Shown here piece after piece: positions 24,613 to 34,768 of a stretch of DNA of 64,000 bases. The notes beneath the pieces were generated by a model. It had not been told where the DNA came from, did no database searches, and worked only from the letters and a program-made list of their open reading frames with translations. Numbering within the stretch: position 1 is the stretch's first letter; each line of letters starts with the position of its first letter. Source of the DNA: Pimelobacter simplex (GTDB lineage: Bacteria > Actinomycetota > Actinomycetes > Propionibacteriales > Nocardioidaceae); NCBI RefSeq assembly GCF_024662235.1, contig NZ_CP096276.1, positions 2,604,001 through 2,668,000 on the forward strand, read 5' to 3'. Position numbers and translations under genes: made by a program.

Positions 24613-26294
24613 TGTCGACCACGACCAGCTGGACCGGCGGGCAGCGGCCCCTCACGATCGCGATCCTGGCCATGGGCGGCGAGGGCGGCGGCGTCCTCGC
24701 CGACTGGATCGTCGCGGTCGGCGAGAAGGCCGGCTACCACGCGCAGAACACCTCCGTCGCGGGCGTCGCGCAGCGCACCGGCGCGACGGTCTACTACGTC
24801 GAGCTCTACCCGCCGTCGGTCGGCGAGCGGCCTGCCGGCGTCCGCGCGGAGCCGGTGCTGAGCCTGTTCCCCACGCCCGGCGAGGTCGACGTCGTCATCG
24901 CCTCCGAGCTGATGGAGGCCGGACGCGCCGTCCAGCGCGGCTTCTCCACGCCCGACCGGACCACGCTCATCGCCTCGACCAACCGGGTCTACTCGATGGA
25001 CGAGCGGCTCGCGCTCGGCGACGGCCGGGTCGACAGCAACGGCCTGCTGGAGGCGGCGCACGCCGGCTCACGCAGGCTCATCGCGGCCGACTTCATGAAG
25101 CTCGCCGAGGACGCCCGCAGCGTGATCAGCGCGGCGCTCTTCGGCGCGCTGGCCGGCTCCGGCGAGCTGCCCTTCGAGCGCGAGCGCTTCGAGGACGCCA
25201 TCCGCGCCTCGGGCAAGGGCGTCGACGCCTCGCTCGCCGCCTTCGCCTCCGGGTACGACGCCGCGGGCCGCCCCGCGCCCGTCCCCCTCCCCGCACCCGC
25301 CGCCGCGTCCGGCCCGGCCGGCAGCGGACCGGTCCCCGTCACCATCGGGCGGCGCCGCCCGGTCGACCCCGCCGAGGAGGCCGCCGCCGAGGAGGAGCGC
25401 CGCCGCGACGAGATCGCCCGCTCCCACCCCGGCCACCTCGTCGGGCCACACCTGCAGCCCCAGGCCGCCCGGGTCGCGAGCGCCTTCCCGGTCGCCGCCC
25501 GCTCGATGCTGCTGCACGGCTGCGTGCGCACGGCCGTCTACCAGGACCCCTCCTACGCCGACCGCTACCTGGCCCGGGTCGCGCGGCTCGCCGCGGTCGA
25601 CCCGGACGCCGAGGGCGAGGCCGCGCTGACCACCGAGGCCGCCCGGCACGTCGGGCTCTGGATGACCTACCAGGACACGATCCACGTCGCCCAGCAGAAG
25701 ATCCGGCGCCGCCGGATCGAGGGCGTGCGCGCCGAGGCCAAGGCCGCGCCGGGTCAGCTCGTCAACGTGCGCGAGTACCTGCACCCCCAGGTCGAGGAGA
25801 TCACCGACACCCTGCCCACCCGTCTGGGTCGCTGGCTCGCCGGATCGTCGTTCTTCGCCAAGGTCGTCGGCAAGGTGACCCGCAACGGCATCGTGGTCAA
25901 CACGACCGGGATCATCGGCTTCACCCTGCTCTGGATGATGGCCCGGTTCCGCCCGCTGCGGCCGCGCTCGCTGCGCTTCGGCCGCGAGCAGGTCGCCATC
26001 GACGCCTGGCTCGACCGGGCCGTCGCCGCGGCCGCCACCGACGCCGACCTGGCCCGCGAGATCGTCGAGTGCCAGCGCGTGCTCAAGGGCTACGGCGCCA
26101 CGCACCACCACGGCCAGGAGAGCTTCGGGCTGCTCATGGAGGCCGTCGACGGTCTCGCCGGGCGTTCCGGCGCCGCCGCCGAGCTGGCCCGGCTGCGCGC
26201 CGCCGCCCTCGCGGACGAGGACGGCGGCGCGCTGCGCGCGGCACTCGCCGCGCCGGCGCTCAGAACGGCGCCGGCAGTGCCGGCCGGCACCTGA
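24612..26294 (+). CDS. indolepyruvate oxidoreductase beta-like subunit with long C-terminal extension
   Basis: 560 residues. The first ~200 match the gamma/beta domain of 2-oxoacid:acceptor oxidoreductases: LAMGGEGGGVLADWIVAVGEK, then TSVAGVAQRTGATVYYVELYP. A proline/alanine linker follows, then a ~330-residue C-terminal region (from about 240) like the DUF6537 extension found in large fused IOR proteins. This region has HVGLWMTYQDTIHVAQQKIR and a hydrophobic stretch GIVVNTTGIIGFTLLWMMARF. Classic IorB is only about 200 residues. It pairs with the alpha subunit, whose stop it overlaps. The last 35 bases overlap the convergent lipase gene. Confidence 0.83.
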   Translation: MSTTTSWTGGQRPLTIAILAMGGEGGGVLADWIVAVGEKAGYHAQNTSVAGVAQRTGATVYYVELYPPSVGERPAGVRAEPVLSLFPTPGEVDVVIASELMEAGRAVQRGFSTPDRTTLIASTNRVYSMDERLALGDGRVDSNGLLEAAHAGSRRLIAADFMKLAEDARSVISAALFGALAGSGELPFERERFEDAIRASGKGVDASLAAFASGYDAAGRPAPVPLPAPAAASGPAGSGPVPVTIGRRRPVDPAEEAAAEEERRRDEIARSHPGHLVGPHLQPQAARVASAFPVAARSMLLHGCVRTAVYQDPSYADRYLARVARLAAVDPDAEGEAALTTEAARHVGLWMTYQDTIHVAQQKIRRRRIEGVRAEAKAAPGQLVNVREYLHPQVEEITDTLPTRLGRWLAGSSFFAKVVGKVTRNGIVVNTTGIIGFTLLWMMARFRPLRPRSLRFGREQVAIDAWLDRAVAAAATDADLAREIVECQRVLKGYGATHHHGQESFGLLMEAVDGLAGRSGAAAELARLRAAALADEDGGALRAALAAPALRTAPAVPAGT

Positions 26295-27195
26295 ACGGCG
26301 GCGGGGCCTGCGGGTCCAGCGCCCGCTGGATCAGCAGGTTCACGTTGGGGTCGACCGCCATCGCGAGGTGACCGGACAGGTCGAGCCCGCACCGGTCCTG
26401 CAGCACGATGTTGGTCACGCCCGGCTCGTCGATCCGGCCGCTCGTGTAGGGCGTCACGACCGTGTCGTAGCGGCTCATGATGTTGGTGTAGGCCACCCCG
26501 GGGACGGTGAAGCCGCCCCGGGCCAGGTCGTCGAGGAAGGCGTTCGGCCCCAGGAACTCCAGGCACGACGCACACTGCGATCGCACGAACTCGGTGACGT
26601 CCGGCAGCAGCGGCAGCACCGCCTTGGCCAGGGTCCCGAGGCCGCTCAGCGAGGTGCCGCGGTAGTTGGAGCCGAAGCCCACGAAGTCCTTGACCTTGGC
26701 CGCACCGCCCTCGTACTTGAGGTAGTACGCCGCGACCGTCGTCCCCTCGGAGTGGCCGACCAGGTCGACCTCCGCGGCGCCGGTCGCCGTACGGACCCGG
26801 TCGACGAAGGCGTCGACCTGCCGGGCGCTCGTGCGCATCGAGCCGAGCCCGCCGACGAGGTCGCCGAACGCGCCCTGGCCGTAGGTCGTGGAGTAGACGC
26901 AGTAGCCGGCCGCCGCCAGCCGGGTGCCGTGGTAGAACCAGTTGCTCACTGCCTGGCCCCCCAGCCCGTGCAGGAGGACGACGGGCTCCGGGTGCGCGGC
27001 CGAGGGGCGACAGCCCCAGTCGTTCCAGCCGCTGCTCGGGGCCGCTGGTGCCGCCGCGGGAGCGGCCGGAGCCGCGGGCGCGGCGGGCGCGGTGGCCGCG
27101 ACCACCGCCGTCGCCGTCGCCAGCACGGTGACGCCGAGGCTGGCGACGCGGGCCCTCCACCCGGGCCGCGCGTGGGGTGCTCGTGGGGTCTTCAT
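26260..27195 (-). CDS. secreted alpha/beta hydrolase, triacylglycerol lipase-like
   Basis: 311 residues from ATG 27195, which has GGGAGGGA upstream. The signal peptide has a basic start (MKTPRAPHARPGWRAR), a hydrophobic core (VASLGVTVLATATAVVAATA) and an Ala/Pro-rich tail. The mature part has the oxyanion motif VVLLHGLGG, the nucleophile elbow VGHSEGT and a late histidine in LSGHLAMA. Four cysteines in the mature part (WGCRPSA, CASC, DRCGL) could form disulfides. This fits secreted actinobacterial lipases/esterases. It is divergent from the PucR gene. Confidence 0.87.
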   Translation of the reverse strand: MKTPRAPHARPGWRARVASLGVTVLATATAVVAATAPAAPAAPAAPAAAPAAPSSGWNDWGCRPSAAHPEPVVLLHGLGGQAVSNWFYHGTRLAAAGYCVYSTTYGQGAFGDLVGGLGSMRTSARQVDAFVDRVRTATGAAEVDLVGHSEGTTVAAYYLKYEGGAAKVKDFVGFGSNYRGTSLSGLGTLAKAVLPLLPDVTEFVRSQCASCLEFLGPNAFLDDLARGGFTVPGVAYTNIMSRYDTVVTPYTSGRIDEPGVTNIVLQDRCGLDLSGHLAMAVDPNVNLLIQRALDPQAPPPFRCRPALPAPF

Positions 27196-27295
27196 CGTTC
27201 CCTCCCGTTGGGATGCGGTGACAAGGTCTTCCAGGAGTGTGGCGGCGCTCACAGCCCAGCACGACTGGCCCGGCTCTGGAATTCGGGAGCCGCCT

Positions 27296-27311
27296 TTGTG
27301 ATCCTTCACAA
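27296..27311. promoter_or_regulatory. inverted repeat before the PucR-type gene
   Basis: TTGTGA-TCCT-TCACAA, a perfect 6-base inverted repeat ending one base before the proposed GTG start at 27312. Possible autoregulatory operator; no direct proof. Confidence 0.35.
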
Positions 27312-28514
27312 GTGGACGACCTCACGCTCGGCGGGCGACCCGTCGCAGACCTGCTGCGCACCCGGCGCCACCGCCTCGTCGACGAGGTGGTCGCCGAGAT
27401 CGTCCGCCAGATCCCCGCGTACGCCGACCTGCCGCCGGACCTGCTGTCCGTCGACATCCGGGCCGTGGTCCGCGAGAACCTCGAGGCGTTCGAGGCCGGG
27501 CTGGTCGGCCGCGGAGCGGCCGAGAGCACGCTGGCGGCGGTCACCGCGTCGGCGTACCGGCGGGCCGAGGAGGGCATCCCGCTGGGCCTGGTGCACCAGG
27601 CCTACCTGACCGGTGCGGCCACGGCCTGGGACACCGTCACCGCTGGCGCCGGCCCGGCCGACGGCGCGACGCTGCGCCGGATGGGGCGCGCGGTGCTCGA
27701 CCACCTGGCCGACGTGCTGGTCCGGGTGGCCGGCGCCTACCTCGAGGAGCTGCGGATGAGCGGCGAGGAGAGCCAGTCGGTGCGGACCTCGCTCCTGACC
27801 GCGCTCCTGTCCGGCACCGACGTCCCCCAGGTCGCCGCCACCGTCGGCATCACCCTGCCCGAGAGCTATGTCGTCGTGGCGCTGCGCATCGAGCCGCCCG
27901 GCCCCGGCGACCCGGCCGGGTCCGCGGCCGTCGCCGCGCGGCGCCGGCTGCGCGCCGTACGGGCCGCGCTCACCGACGACCGGGTCAACGTGCCGCTCTT
28001 CGAGCTCGACCCCCGCGGCGGCCTGCTCCTGCTGCCGCACACGCCCGGCGACGACCTGCCGCCGCCCGACATCGCGGCCCTGGTCGCACGGCTGAGCACG
28101 GCCACCGCGGCCGACGTCTGGGCGGGCCGCGCGGTGCGCCCGGTCGCCGAGGTGCCCGCGGCGCTGGACGAGGCGCGCGACGTCCTCGATCTCGTCGTCC
28201 GCACCGCGCGGCCGCCGGGCAGCTATGCCGTCGACGACGTCCTCCTCGACTACCAGCTCTCCCGTCCGGGGCCGGTCACGGCGCTGCTGCGCGAGCGGCT
28301 CGCTCCCCTGGCCGAACGGCCCGACCTCGTCGCCACGCTGCGCGCGCACCTGGCGACCGGCCAGAGCCGGCCGCAGACCGCGGCGGCCGTCAGCGTGCAC
28401 CCCAACACCGTCGACTACCGGCTCCGGCGCATCCAGGACCTGGTCGGGCTCGACCCGTCCTCGGCCGACGACCTGGCCCTGCTCCGGGCCGGGCTGCTCC
28501 AGCTCGACGCGTGA
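27312..28514 (+). CDS. PucR/CdaR-type helix-turn-helix transcriptional regulator
   Basis: About 400 residues from GTG 27312; upstream in-frame starts are possible. The C-terminal PucR helix-turn-helix is clear: LRAHLATGQSRPQTAAAVSV then HPNTVDYRLRRIQDLVGLDP. The preceding GGDEF-like linker region is typical of CdaR/PucR proteins. The N-terminal ~150 residues are helical (RRHRLVDEVVAEIVRQIPAY). PucR regulators control purine, allantoin, amino acid or polyamine catabolism. The next gene on the same strand, an NCS1 permease, is a plausible target. Confidence 0.83.
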   Translation: MDDLTLGGRPVADLLRTRRHRLVDEVVAEIVRQIPAYADLPPDLLSVDIRAVVRENLEAFEAGLVGRGAAESTLAAVTASAYRRAEEGIPLGLVHQAYLTGAATAWDTVTAGAGPADGATLRRMGRAVLDHLADVLVRVAGAYLEELRMSGEESQSVRTSLLTALLSGTDVPQVAATVGITLPESYVVVALRIEPPGPGDPAGSAAVAARRRLRAVRAALTDDRVNVPLFELDPRGGLLLLPHTPGDDLPPPDIAALVARLSTATAADVWAGRAVRPVAEVPAALDEARDVLDLVVRTARPPGSYAVDDVLLDYQLSRPGPVTALLRERLAPLAERPDLVATLRAHLATGQSRPQTAAAVSVHPNTVDYRLRRIQDLVGLDPSSADDLALLRAGLLQLDA

Positions 28515-28528
28515 GCGGGCTGGATCGT

Positions 28529-28622
28529 GCGCGAGATTCGCCGGTCGACCGGCGAATCTCGCGCTTGGCCGCTGAACCTTCGTCGGTCAGGCGTGAGTTT
28601 CGCCGGTCGACCGGCGAATCCC
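28529..28622 (+). repeat. three-palindrome intergenic repeat, copy 2 (reverse orientation of copy 1)
   Basis: The first palindrome, 28529-28564, is a perfect 36-base palindrome centred on GTCGAC. A degenerate middle palindrome lies at 28568-28589. A third, with core TTCGCCGGTCGACCGGCGAA, is at 28599-28618. Read in reverse complement, copy 1 (6842-6930) aligns to this element in the same order; about 40 bases from the middle to the third palindrome differ at one position. It lies between the PucR gene and the permease gene and may affect transcription between them. Confidence 0.8.
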
Positions 28623-28733
28623 CCAGCCCCGCCCCATCGGCTCAACCGATGACTTGAGCCAAAAGGATTCGTTTGCCAGGTGACTCCGGGGGTCCGCACC
28701 ATGGTGCTGCGCCTCACACTTGGAGTTGAAACC

Positions 28734-30128
28734 ATGTCTGACCAGTCTGTCGTCGAGAAGCACACCATCGGCTACGTCCCACCCGAGGACCGCCATGGCA
28801 AGGTGCGTGACCTCTTCACGCTCTGGTTCGGGACGAACATCGCCCCGCTGCCCGTCGTGACCGGCGCCGCCGGCGTCACCGTGTTCGGGCTCGACCTGTT
28901 CTGGTGCCTCGTCGCCATCGTCGTCGGCCACCTCGTCGGCGGCATCTTCATGGCGCTGCACTCGGCCCAGGGGCCCCAGATGGGCATCCCCCAGATGATC
29001 CAGAGCCGCGGCCAGTTCGGCTCCTACGGCGCCCTGATCGTCGTCGTCATCGCCGCGGTGATGTACCTGGCGTTCTTCGCCTCCAACATCGTGCTCGCGG
29101 GCCAGTCGCTGCACGGCATCGCCGACCCGGTCCCGGTCTCGACCGGCATCATCCTCGGCGCGCTGGGCTCCGGGCTGATCTGCGTGATCGGCTACAAGTT
29201 CATCCACGCGCTCAACAAGATCGCCACCTGGGTCCTGGGCATCGGCATCGTGCTCGCCATCGGCGCGATCTTCGTGTCCGGCCTGCCCGGCGACTTCTGG
29301 AGCCGGGGCGGATACACGACCGCCGGCTTCCTGGCGACGGTCTCGCTGGCCGCGCTGTGGCAGATCGCCTTCGCGCCCTACGTCTCGGACTACTCGCGCT
29401 ACCTGCCGGCCGAGGTCGGCGTCCGGGCGACGTTCAACGCGACCTACCTGGGCTGCACGCTCGGCTCGATCCTGCCCTTCGCCTTCGGCGCGATCGTCGC
29501 CCTCGCGATGGTCCCCGGCACCGACGTGATGACCGGCGTGCGCGACACCACCGGCTCGCTCGGTACGCCGCTGCTCGTGCTGTTCCTGCTGTCGGTGATC
29601 AGCCACAACGCGCTCAACCTCTACGGCACGGTGCTCTCGATGATCACCTGCGTGCAGACCTTCGTCGCCCGCTGGATCCCGACCGCCCGCACCCGCGTGG
29701 TCCTGTCCGGCGTCGTGATGGCCGCGGCGGCGTACTTCGCGATCGGCGTCTCCGGCGACTTCATCTCGCACTTCGTCGACATCGTGCTCGCGCTGCTGGT
29801 CGTGCTCGTGCCGTGGACCGCGATCAACCTGATCGACTTCTACCTGATCCACCGCGGCAACTACGACCTCGACTCGATCTTCGCGGCCGACGGCGGCATC
29901 TACGGGCGGTTCAACCCGCAGGCGATCACGGCCTACGTGATCGGCATCCTCGTGCAGATCCCGTTCATGAACACCCCGCTCTACACGGGGCCGATCTCGG
30001 ACAACCTCGGCGGCGCGGACCTGAGCTGGATCATCGGCCTGGTCGCCACCGGACCGGTCTACTACTTCCTGGCCCGCGGCCGGAAGCTCGCCCCGAGCGA
30101 GCTGAGCGGTGCGGTGACCGCGGCCTGA
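28734..30128 (+). CDS. NCS1 family permease (cytosine/purine/allantoin-type)
   Basis: 464 residues from ATG 28734 (TGGAG upstream). About twelve membrane segments. The NCS1 hallmarks are an N-terminal cytoplasmic stretch followed by FTLWFGTNIAPLPVVTGAAG, then GPQMGIPQMIQSRGQFGSYG and FAPYVSDYSRYLP. Family members import nucleobases, hydantoins, allantoin, thiamine or related heterocycles with H+ or Na+. The specific substrate cannot be read from sequence. It is preceded by a PucR regulator and a palindromic repeat, and followed by a convergent LysR gene. Confidence 0.9.
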   Translation: MSDQSVVEKHTIGYVPPEDRHGKVRDLFTLWFGTNIAPLPVVTGAAGVTVFGLDLFWCLVAIVVGHLVGGIFMALHSAQGPQMGIPQMIQSRGQFGSYGALIVVVIAAVMYLAFFASNIVLAGQSLHGIADPVPVSTGIILGALGSGLICVIGYKFIHALNKIATWVLGIGIVLAIGAIFVSGLPGDFWSRGGYTTAGFLATVSLAALWQIAFAPYVSDYSRYLPAEVGVRATFNATYLGCTLGSILPFAFGAIVALAMVPGTDVMTGVRDTTGSLGTPLLVLFLLSVISHNALNLYGTVLSMITCVQTFVARWIPTARTRVVLSGVVMAAAAYFAIGVSGDFISHFVDIVLALLVVLVPWTAINLIDFYLIHRGNYDLDSIFAADGGIYGRFNPQAITAYVIGILVQIPFMNTPLYTGPISDNLGGADLSWIIGLVATGPVYYFLARGRKLAPSELSGAVTAA

Positions 30129-30146
30129 CGGCCCCCGCTCCGACGC

Positions 30147-31067
30147 CTACCGGCCTCCCGCGCGCCGGCGTACCTCACGCACCGAGGAACGCACGAACGC
30201 CTGCGCGCGGGAGGTCAGTCGTACGCCCTTCATCGAGGCCAGCACGATCTCGAGCGGCTCGACGGGGTCGGAGATCTCGAGGTTGACGACCTCCGCGCCG
30301 TCGTACGTCGTGCTGCTGGCCGGGCGCTGGTTGAGGACCGACCAGCCCTGGCCGTTGGCGACCATCGCGCGCACGGTCTCGAAGCCCGCCGAGCGGTGCC
30401 GGATCACCGGCCGTACGCCGGCCGTGGTCACCACCCGCTCCAGGTAGGGCCCGCTGTGGGGCAGGTCGAGCAGCACCATCGGCTCCTCGCCGAGCTCGGC
30501 CAGCGCGACCTTCTTGCGGCGCGCGAGCCGGTGCCCCTTGGCCACCAGCACGTAGGGCGCGGCGACGCCGATCCGGACGTGGTCGATGTCGTCGTCGAGG
30601 TCGTAGCCGTAGAGCAGCGCGAGCTCGCACCGTCCCGAGCGCAGGGCGTTCTTGAGGGCGGCGTGCTCGTCCTCGACGACCGAGATCCGGATGCCCGGGT
30701 GCTCGTCCTCGCAGGCCGCGAGCAGCCGCGGCAGCTCGAACGGCCCGAGCGTGGTGAAGCAGCCGATGCTGAGGTCGCCGACGAGCGCCTGGCCCGCGGA
30801 GCGGGCGACCTCGGCGAGCTCGGTCGTGTGCACCAGGTAGCTGCGCAGCTCGCGGTAGAACTCCTCACCCGCGGCGGTGAGCGTCAGCCCGCGCGCGTGG
30901 TGGCGCAGCAGGAGCTGGACGCCGAGCTCCTTCTCCAGCTGCGCGACGGCGGTCGAGATCGCCGACTGCGAGACCATGAGCTGGCGCGACGCCGCCGTCA
31001 TGCTGCCCTGCTCGGCCGCCGCGGCGAAGTAGCGCAGCTGCGTCAGGGTGAAGCCGACCTCCGCCAT
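30147..31067 (-). CDS. LysR family transcriptional regulator
   Basis: 306 residues from ATG 31067 (AGGA 8 bases upstream); ATG 31076 is an alternative. The N-terminal LysR helix-turn-helix is FTLTQLRYFAAAAEQGSMTA then ASRQLMVSQSAISTAVAQLE. The C-terminal effector domain has DLSIGCFTTLGPFELPRLL and ELALLYGYDLDDDIDHVRI, resembling the CynR/CbbR-like periplasmic-binding fold. It is the last gene of a leftward cluster RidA-DUF1028-M20-AspA-LysR, 40 bases downstream of aspA, and probably controls it. Confidence 0.88.
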   Translation of the reverse strand: MAEVGFTLTQLRYFAAAAEQGSMTAASRQLMVSQSAISTAVAQLEKELGVQLLLRHHARGLTLTAAGEEFYRELRSYLVHTTELAEVARSAGQALVGDLSIGCFTTLGPFELPRLLAACEDEHPGIRISVVEDEHAALKNALRSGRCELALLYGYDLDDDIDHVRIGVAAPYVLVAKGHRLARRKKVALAELGEEPMVLLDLPHSGPYLERVVTTAGVRPVIRHRSAGFETVRAMVANGQGWSVLNQRPASSTTYDGAEVVNLEISDPVEPLEIVLASMKGVRLTSRAQAFVRSSVREVRRRAGGR

Positions 31068-31107
31068 GGCGGACATCCTGCCGCACCGCGGCCGATCGTG
31101 CTCAGTC

Positions 31108-32504
<1,397 letters not shown>

Positions 32505-32508
<4 letters not shown>

Positions 32509-33635
32509 CGGGCGGCGTCCCCCGCGACGTCCAGCGCGGTCCAGGCGAGCGCGGTCGCGGCGTCGAGGAGCGCCTTCTCGGCGTCCCCGCCCACGCAGTG
32601 CGCGGCGAACTCGGGCTGGTGGTTGAGCGCGGCGCCCGAGTTGATGCCGATGTAGGGGTGGATCGCGTCGACGACCTGCGAGACGTTGCCCATGTCGGTG
32701 GAGGCCCGGTTCATCCGGCGCGCGGGGGTGCCGGGGTCGAAGACCCGGCCGAGCTCGGTGGCGTTGCGCTTGTAGGCGTCGAGCGCCGGCTGGAAGGTGC
32801 GGAACTCCGCATAGGGCTTGCTCTCCGGCGTCACCTCGAGGGTCGCACCGGTGGCCAGCGCGCCCGCCTCGAAGCAGCGCCAGACCTTCTCCTCGGTCTC
32901 GGCGAGCTGGGCGAGCGACTCGGCCCGGACGTACCAACGCCCCTCGGTGCGGGCGGGGATCGCGTTGGGCGCCTCTCCCCCGTTGGTCATCACGCCGTGC
33001 ACACGCACCGTCGGCGGGAGCTGCTGGCGCATCAGGCCGATCGCCACCTGGGCGATGGTGAACGCGTCGGCGGCGTTGATCCCCTGCTCCGGGTACGCCG
33101 CGGCGTGCGCCGCCTTGCCGCGGTACTCCACGTGCGAGTGGGACACCGCGAACGGCTCCGCCTCGGCGACGTCGACAGGCGCCGGGTGGGCCATCATCGC
33201 CAGGTCCAGGCCCTGGAAGGCGCCGCGCTCCAGCAGCTCGATCTTGCCGCCGCCGCCCTCCTCGGCCGGGGTGCCGAAGACCTCGATCGTCAGGCCCGCG
33301 GCATCGGCCAGCGGGGCCAGCGCCCGCGCGGCACCGACGGTGATCGCCGAGATCAGGTTGTGGCCGCAGGCGTGGCCCAGCCCCGGCAGGGCGTCGTACT
33401 CGGCGCAGAGGCCGAGGCGGAACGGGCCGCTGCCGATGGTGGCGTGGAACGCCGTCTCCAGGCCGAGGTAGGCCGGCGTGACGTCGTACCCGGACTCGGC
33501 GAGGGCCTCCGCGACCCAACGTGAGGCGTTGTGCTCCTCCCACCCGGTCTCGGGGTGGGCGTGCAGCTGCTCGGAGAGCCGGATGAGGCGCTCGGCGTCG
33601 GAGCTGATCGTGGTGGCGGCGGCCTGCTTGGTCAT
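32505..33635 (-). CDS. M20 family amidohydrolase (aminoacylase/HipO-like)
   Basis: 376 residues. Metallopeptidase M20 features are HAHPETGWEEHNAS, LGLCAEYDALPGLGHACGHNL (metal-binding His/Asp), the catalytic/metal glutamates in FGTPAEEGGGGK, and MAHPAPVDVAEAEPFAVSHSHV at the dimerisation domain. Members hydrolyse N-acyl amino acids, including hippurate and auxin-amino acid conjugates. Translational coupling to aspartase suggests an N-acylaspartate substrate; this is inference. It starts 4 bases after the DUF1028 gene ends. Confidence 0.88.
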
Positions 33636-33639
33636 GGGG

Positions 33640-34308
33640 TCACTCGTCTCCGGGGACGCCGTACGAGGGGGCGGTGGTGGGGTCGATCCCGCGCGTGACG
33701 TAGTCGTCGCGCTGCGGGAGCCAGACCTCCAGCAGCTCGCGGAGCTGCTCGATGGGCGTGTCGCTCCAGTCGACGCGCAGGTCGGTGACCCGCCAGTCGA
33801 CGTCCCGGACGACGGACAGGCCCGCCGAGCGGACCGGTCCGGCCTCGCCGCCGGCGGCCAGCCCGGCCTCCAGCGCGGCGAGCAGCCGCTCCTCGAGCTC
33901 GCCGGTGGCGGCCGCGAAGCCCGCCGCGACGGCGTCGACGACGCCCGCACCGGCCAGCAGGTTGCCGGCCGCGACCACCTGGTCGGCGACGACGTGGTGG
34001 TGGACGCCGAGCGACCCGGTGCCCGAGTACGCGGCGCCCCGGCCGTCGAGGGAGAGCACGGTGAGCTGGCGGTGCTCGACGTGCTCGCGGCCCTCGGTGA
34101 CGGCGGCGAGGGCCGCCCGCGCGTCGAGGCCGCTCTGCAGGGCGTCGAGGAGCGCCGTACCGAGGCGGGGGTCGGTGATGTTCTGCGACGACGCCCCACC
34201 CACACCGGGGCGCAGGTGGATGCACCGCGCGGCCACGGCCGGGCTCGACGAGGTCACCGCGATGCCGACGGCACCGGTGCCGTCGGTCGCCAGCACGGAG
34301 AAGGTCAC
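33640..34308 (-). CDS. DUF1028 domain-containing protein
   Basis: 222 residues from GTG 34308. The family pattern is clear: TFSVLATDGTGAVGIAVTSS at the N-terminus, CIHLRPGVGGASSQNITDPRLG, GSLGVHHHVVADQVVAAGNLL, and a C-terminal YVTRGIDPTTAPSYGVPGDE. DUF1028 proteins have an Ntn-hydrolase-like fold and are commonly found beside RidA proteins and M20 amidohydrolases, exactly as here. Function is unproven. The start overlaps the RidA stop codon (GTGA). Confidence 0.87.
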   Translation of the reverse strand: MTFSVLATDGTGAVGIAVTSSSPAVAARCIHLRPGVGGASSQNITDPRLGTALLDALQSGLDARAALAAVTEGREHVEHRQLTVLSLDGRGAAYSGTGSLGVHHHVVADQVVAAGNLLAGAGVVDAVAAGFAAATGELEERLLAALEAGLAAGGEAGPVRSAGLSVVRDVDWRVTDLRVDWSDTPIEQLRELLEVWLPQRDDYVTRGIDPTTAPSYGVPGDE

Positions 34309-34739
34309 TGCGCGTCCTCGGAGATCACGGCGATCGCGTCGACCTCGACGAGCCACTCGGGCCGGGCGAGCGCGGAGACGACGATGCCCGTCGAGATCGG
34401 GTGGACACCCTTGGTCCAGCGCCCGATCGTCCGGTAGACGGTCTCGCGGTAGCGCGGGTCGATGATGTAGATCGTCAGCTTGACCAGGTGCTCCATCCGG
34501 GCCCCGGCCTCCTCGAGCAGCATCTTGATGTTCGCCATCGCCTGCTCGGTCTGCGCCTCGACGTCCCCGATCCCCACCGACTCGCTGGTGTCGAGGTCCT
34601 GCCCGATCTGCCCCCGCACGTAGACGGTGTTCCCCGCGACCACGGCCTGGCACAGGTCGTTGTCGAGGTTCTGCTCCGGATAGGTGACGCTGGTGTTGAA
34701 CGGACGGATGCGGGTGTGCCCGCCGACGACGATGCTCAT
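34305..34739 (-). CDS. RidA family protein
   Basis: 144 residues from ATG 34739. Family features are NNDLCQAVVAGNTVYVRGQI-like residues (NDLCQAVVAGNTVYVRGQIG), EQAMANIKMLLEEAGARMEH and LTIYIIDPRYRETVY. The position of the canonical catalytic arginine is occupied by another residue in PISTGIVVSALARPEWLVEV, so this is a Rid4-7-like member. It is the first gene of the leftward cluster with DUF1028, M20 amidohydrolase, aspartase and LysR, and is divergent from the FMO gene at 35132. It may clear reactive imines or enamines made in the pathway. Confidence 0.87.
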   Translation of the reverse strand: MSIVVGGHTRIRPFNTSVTYPEQNLDNDLCQAVVAGNTVYVRGQIGQDLDTSESVGIGDVEAQTEQAMANIKMLLEEAGARMEHLVKLTIYIIDPRYRETVYRTIGRWTKGVHPISTGIVVSALARPEWLVEVDAIAVISEDAQ

Positions 34740-34768
34740 GCCCCCAGTCCACTCCACCCCACCCCATG

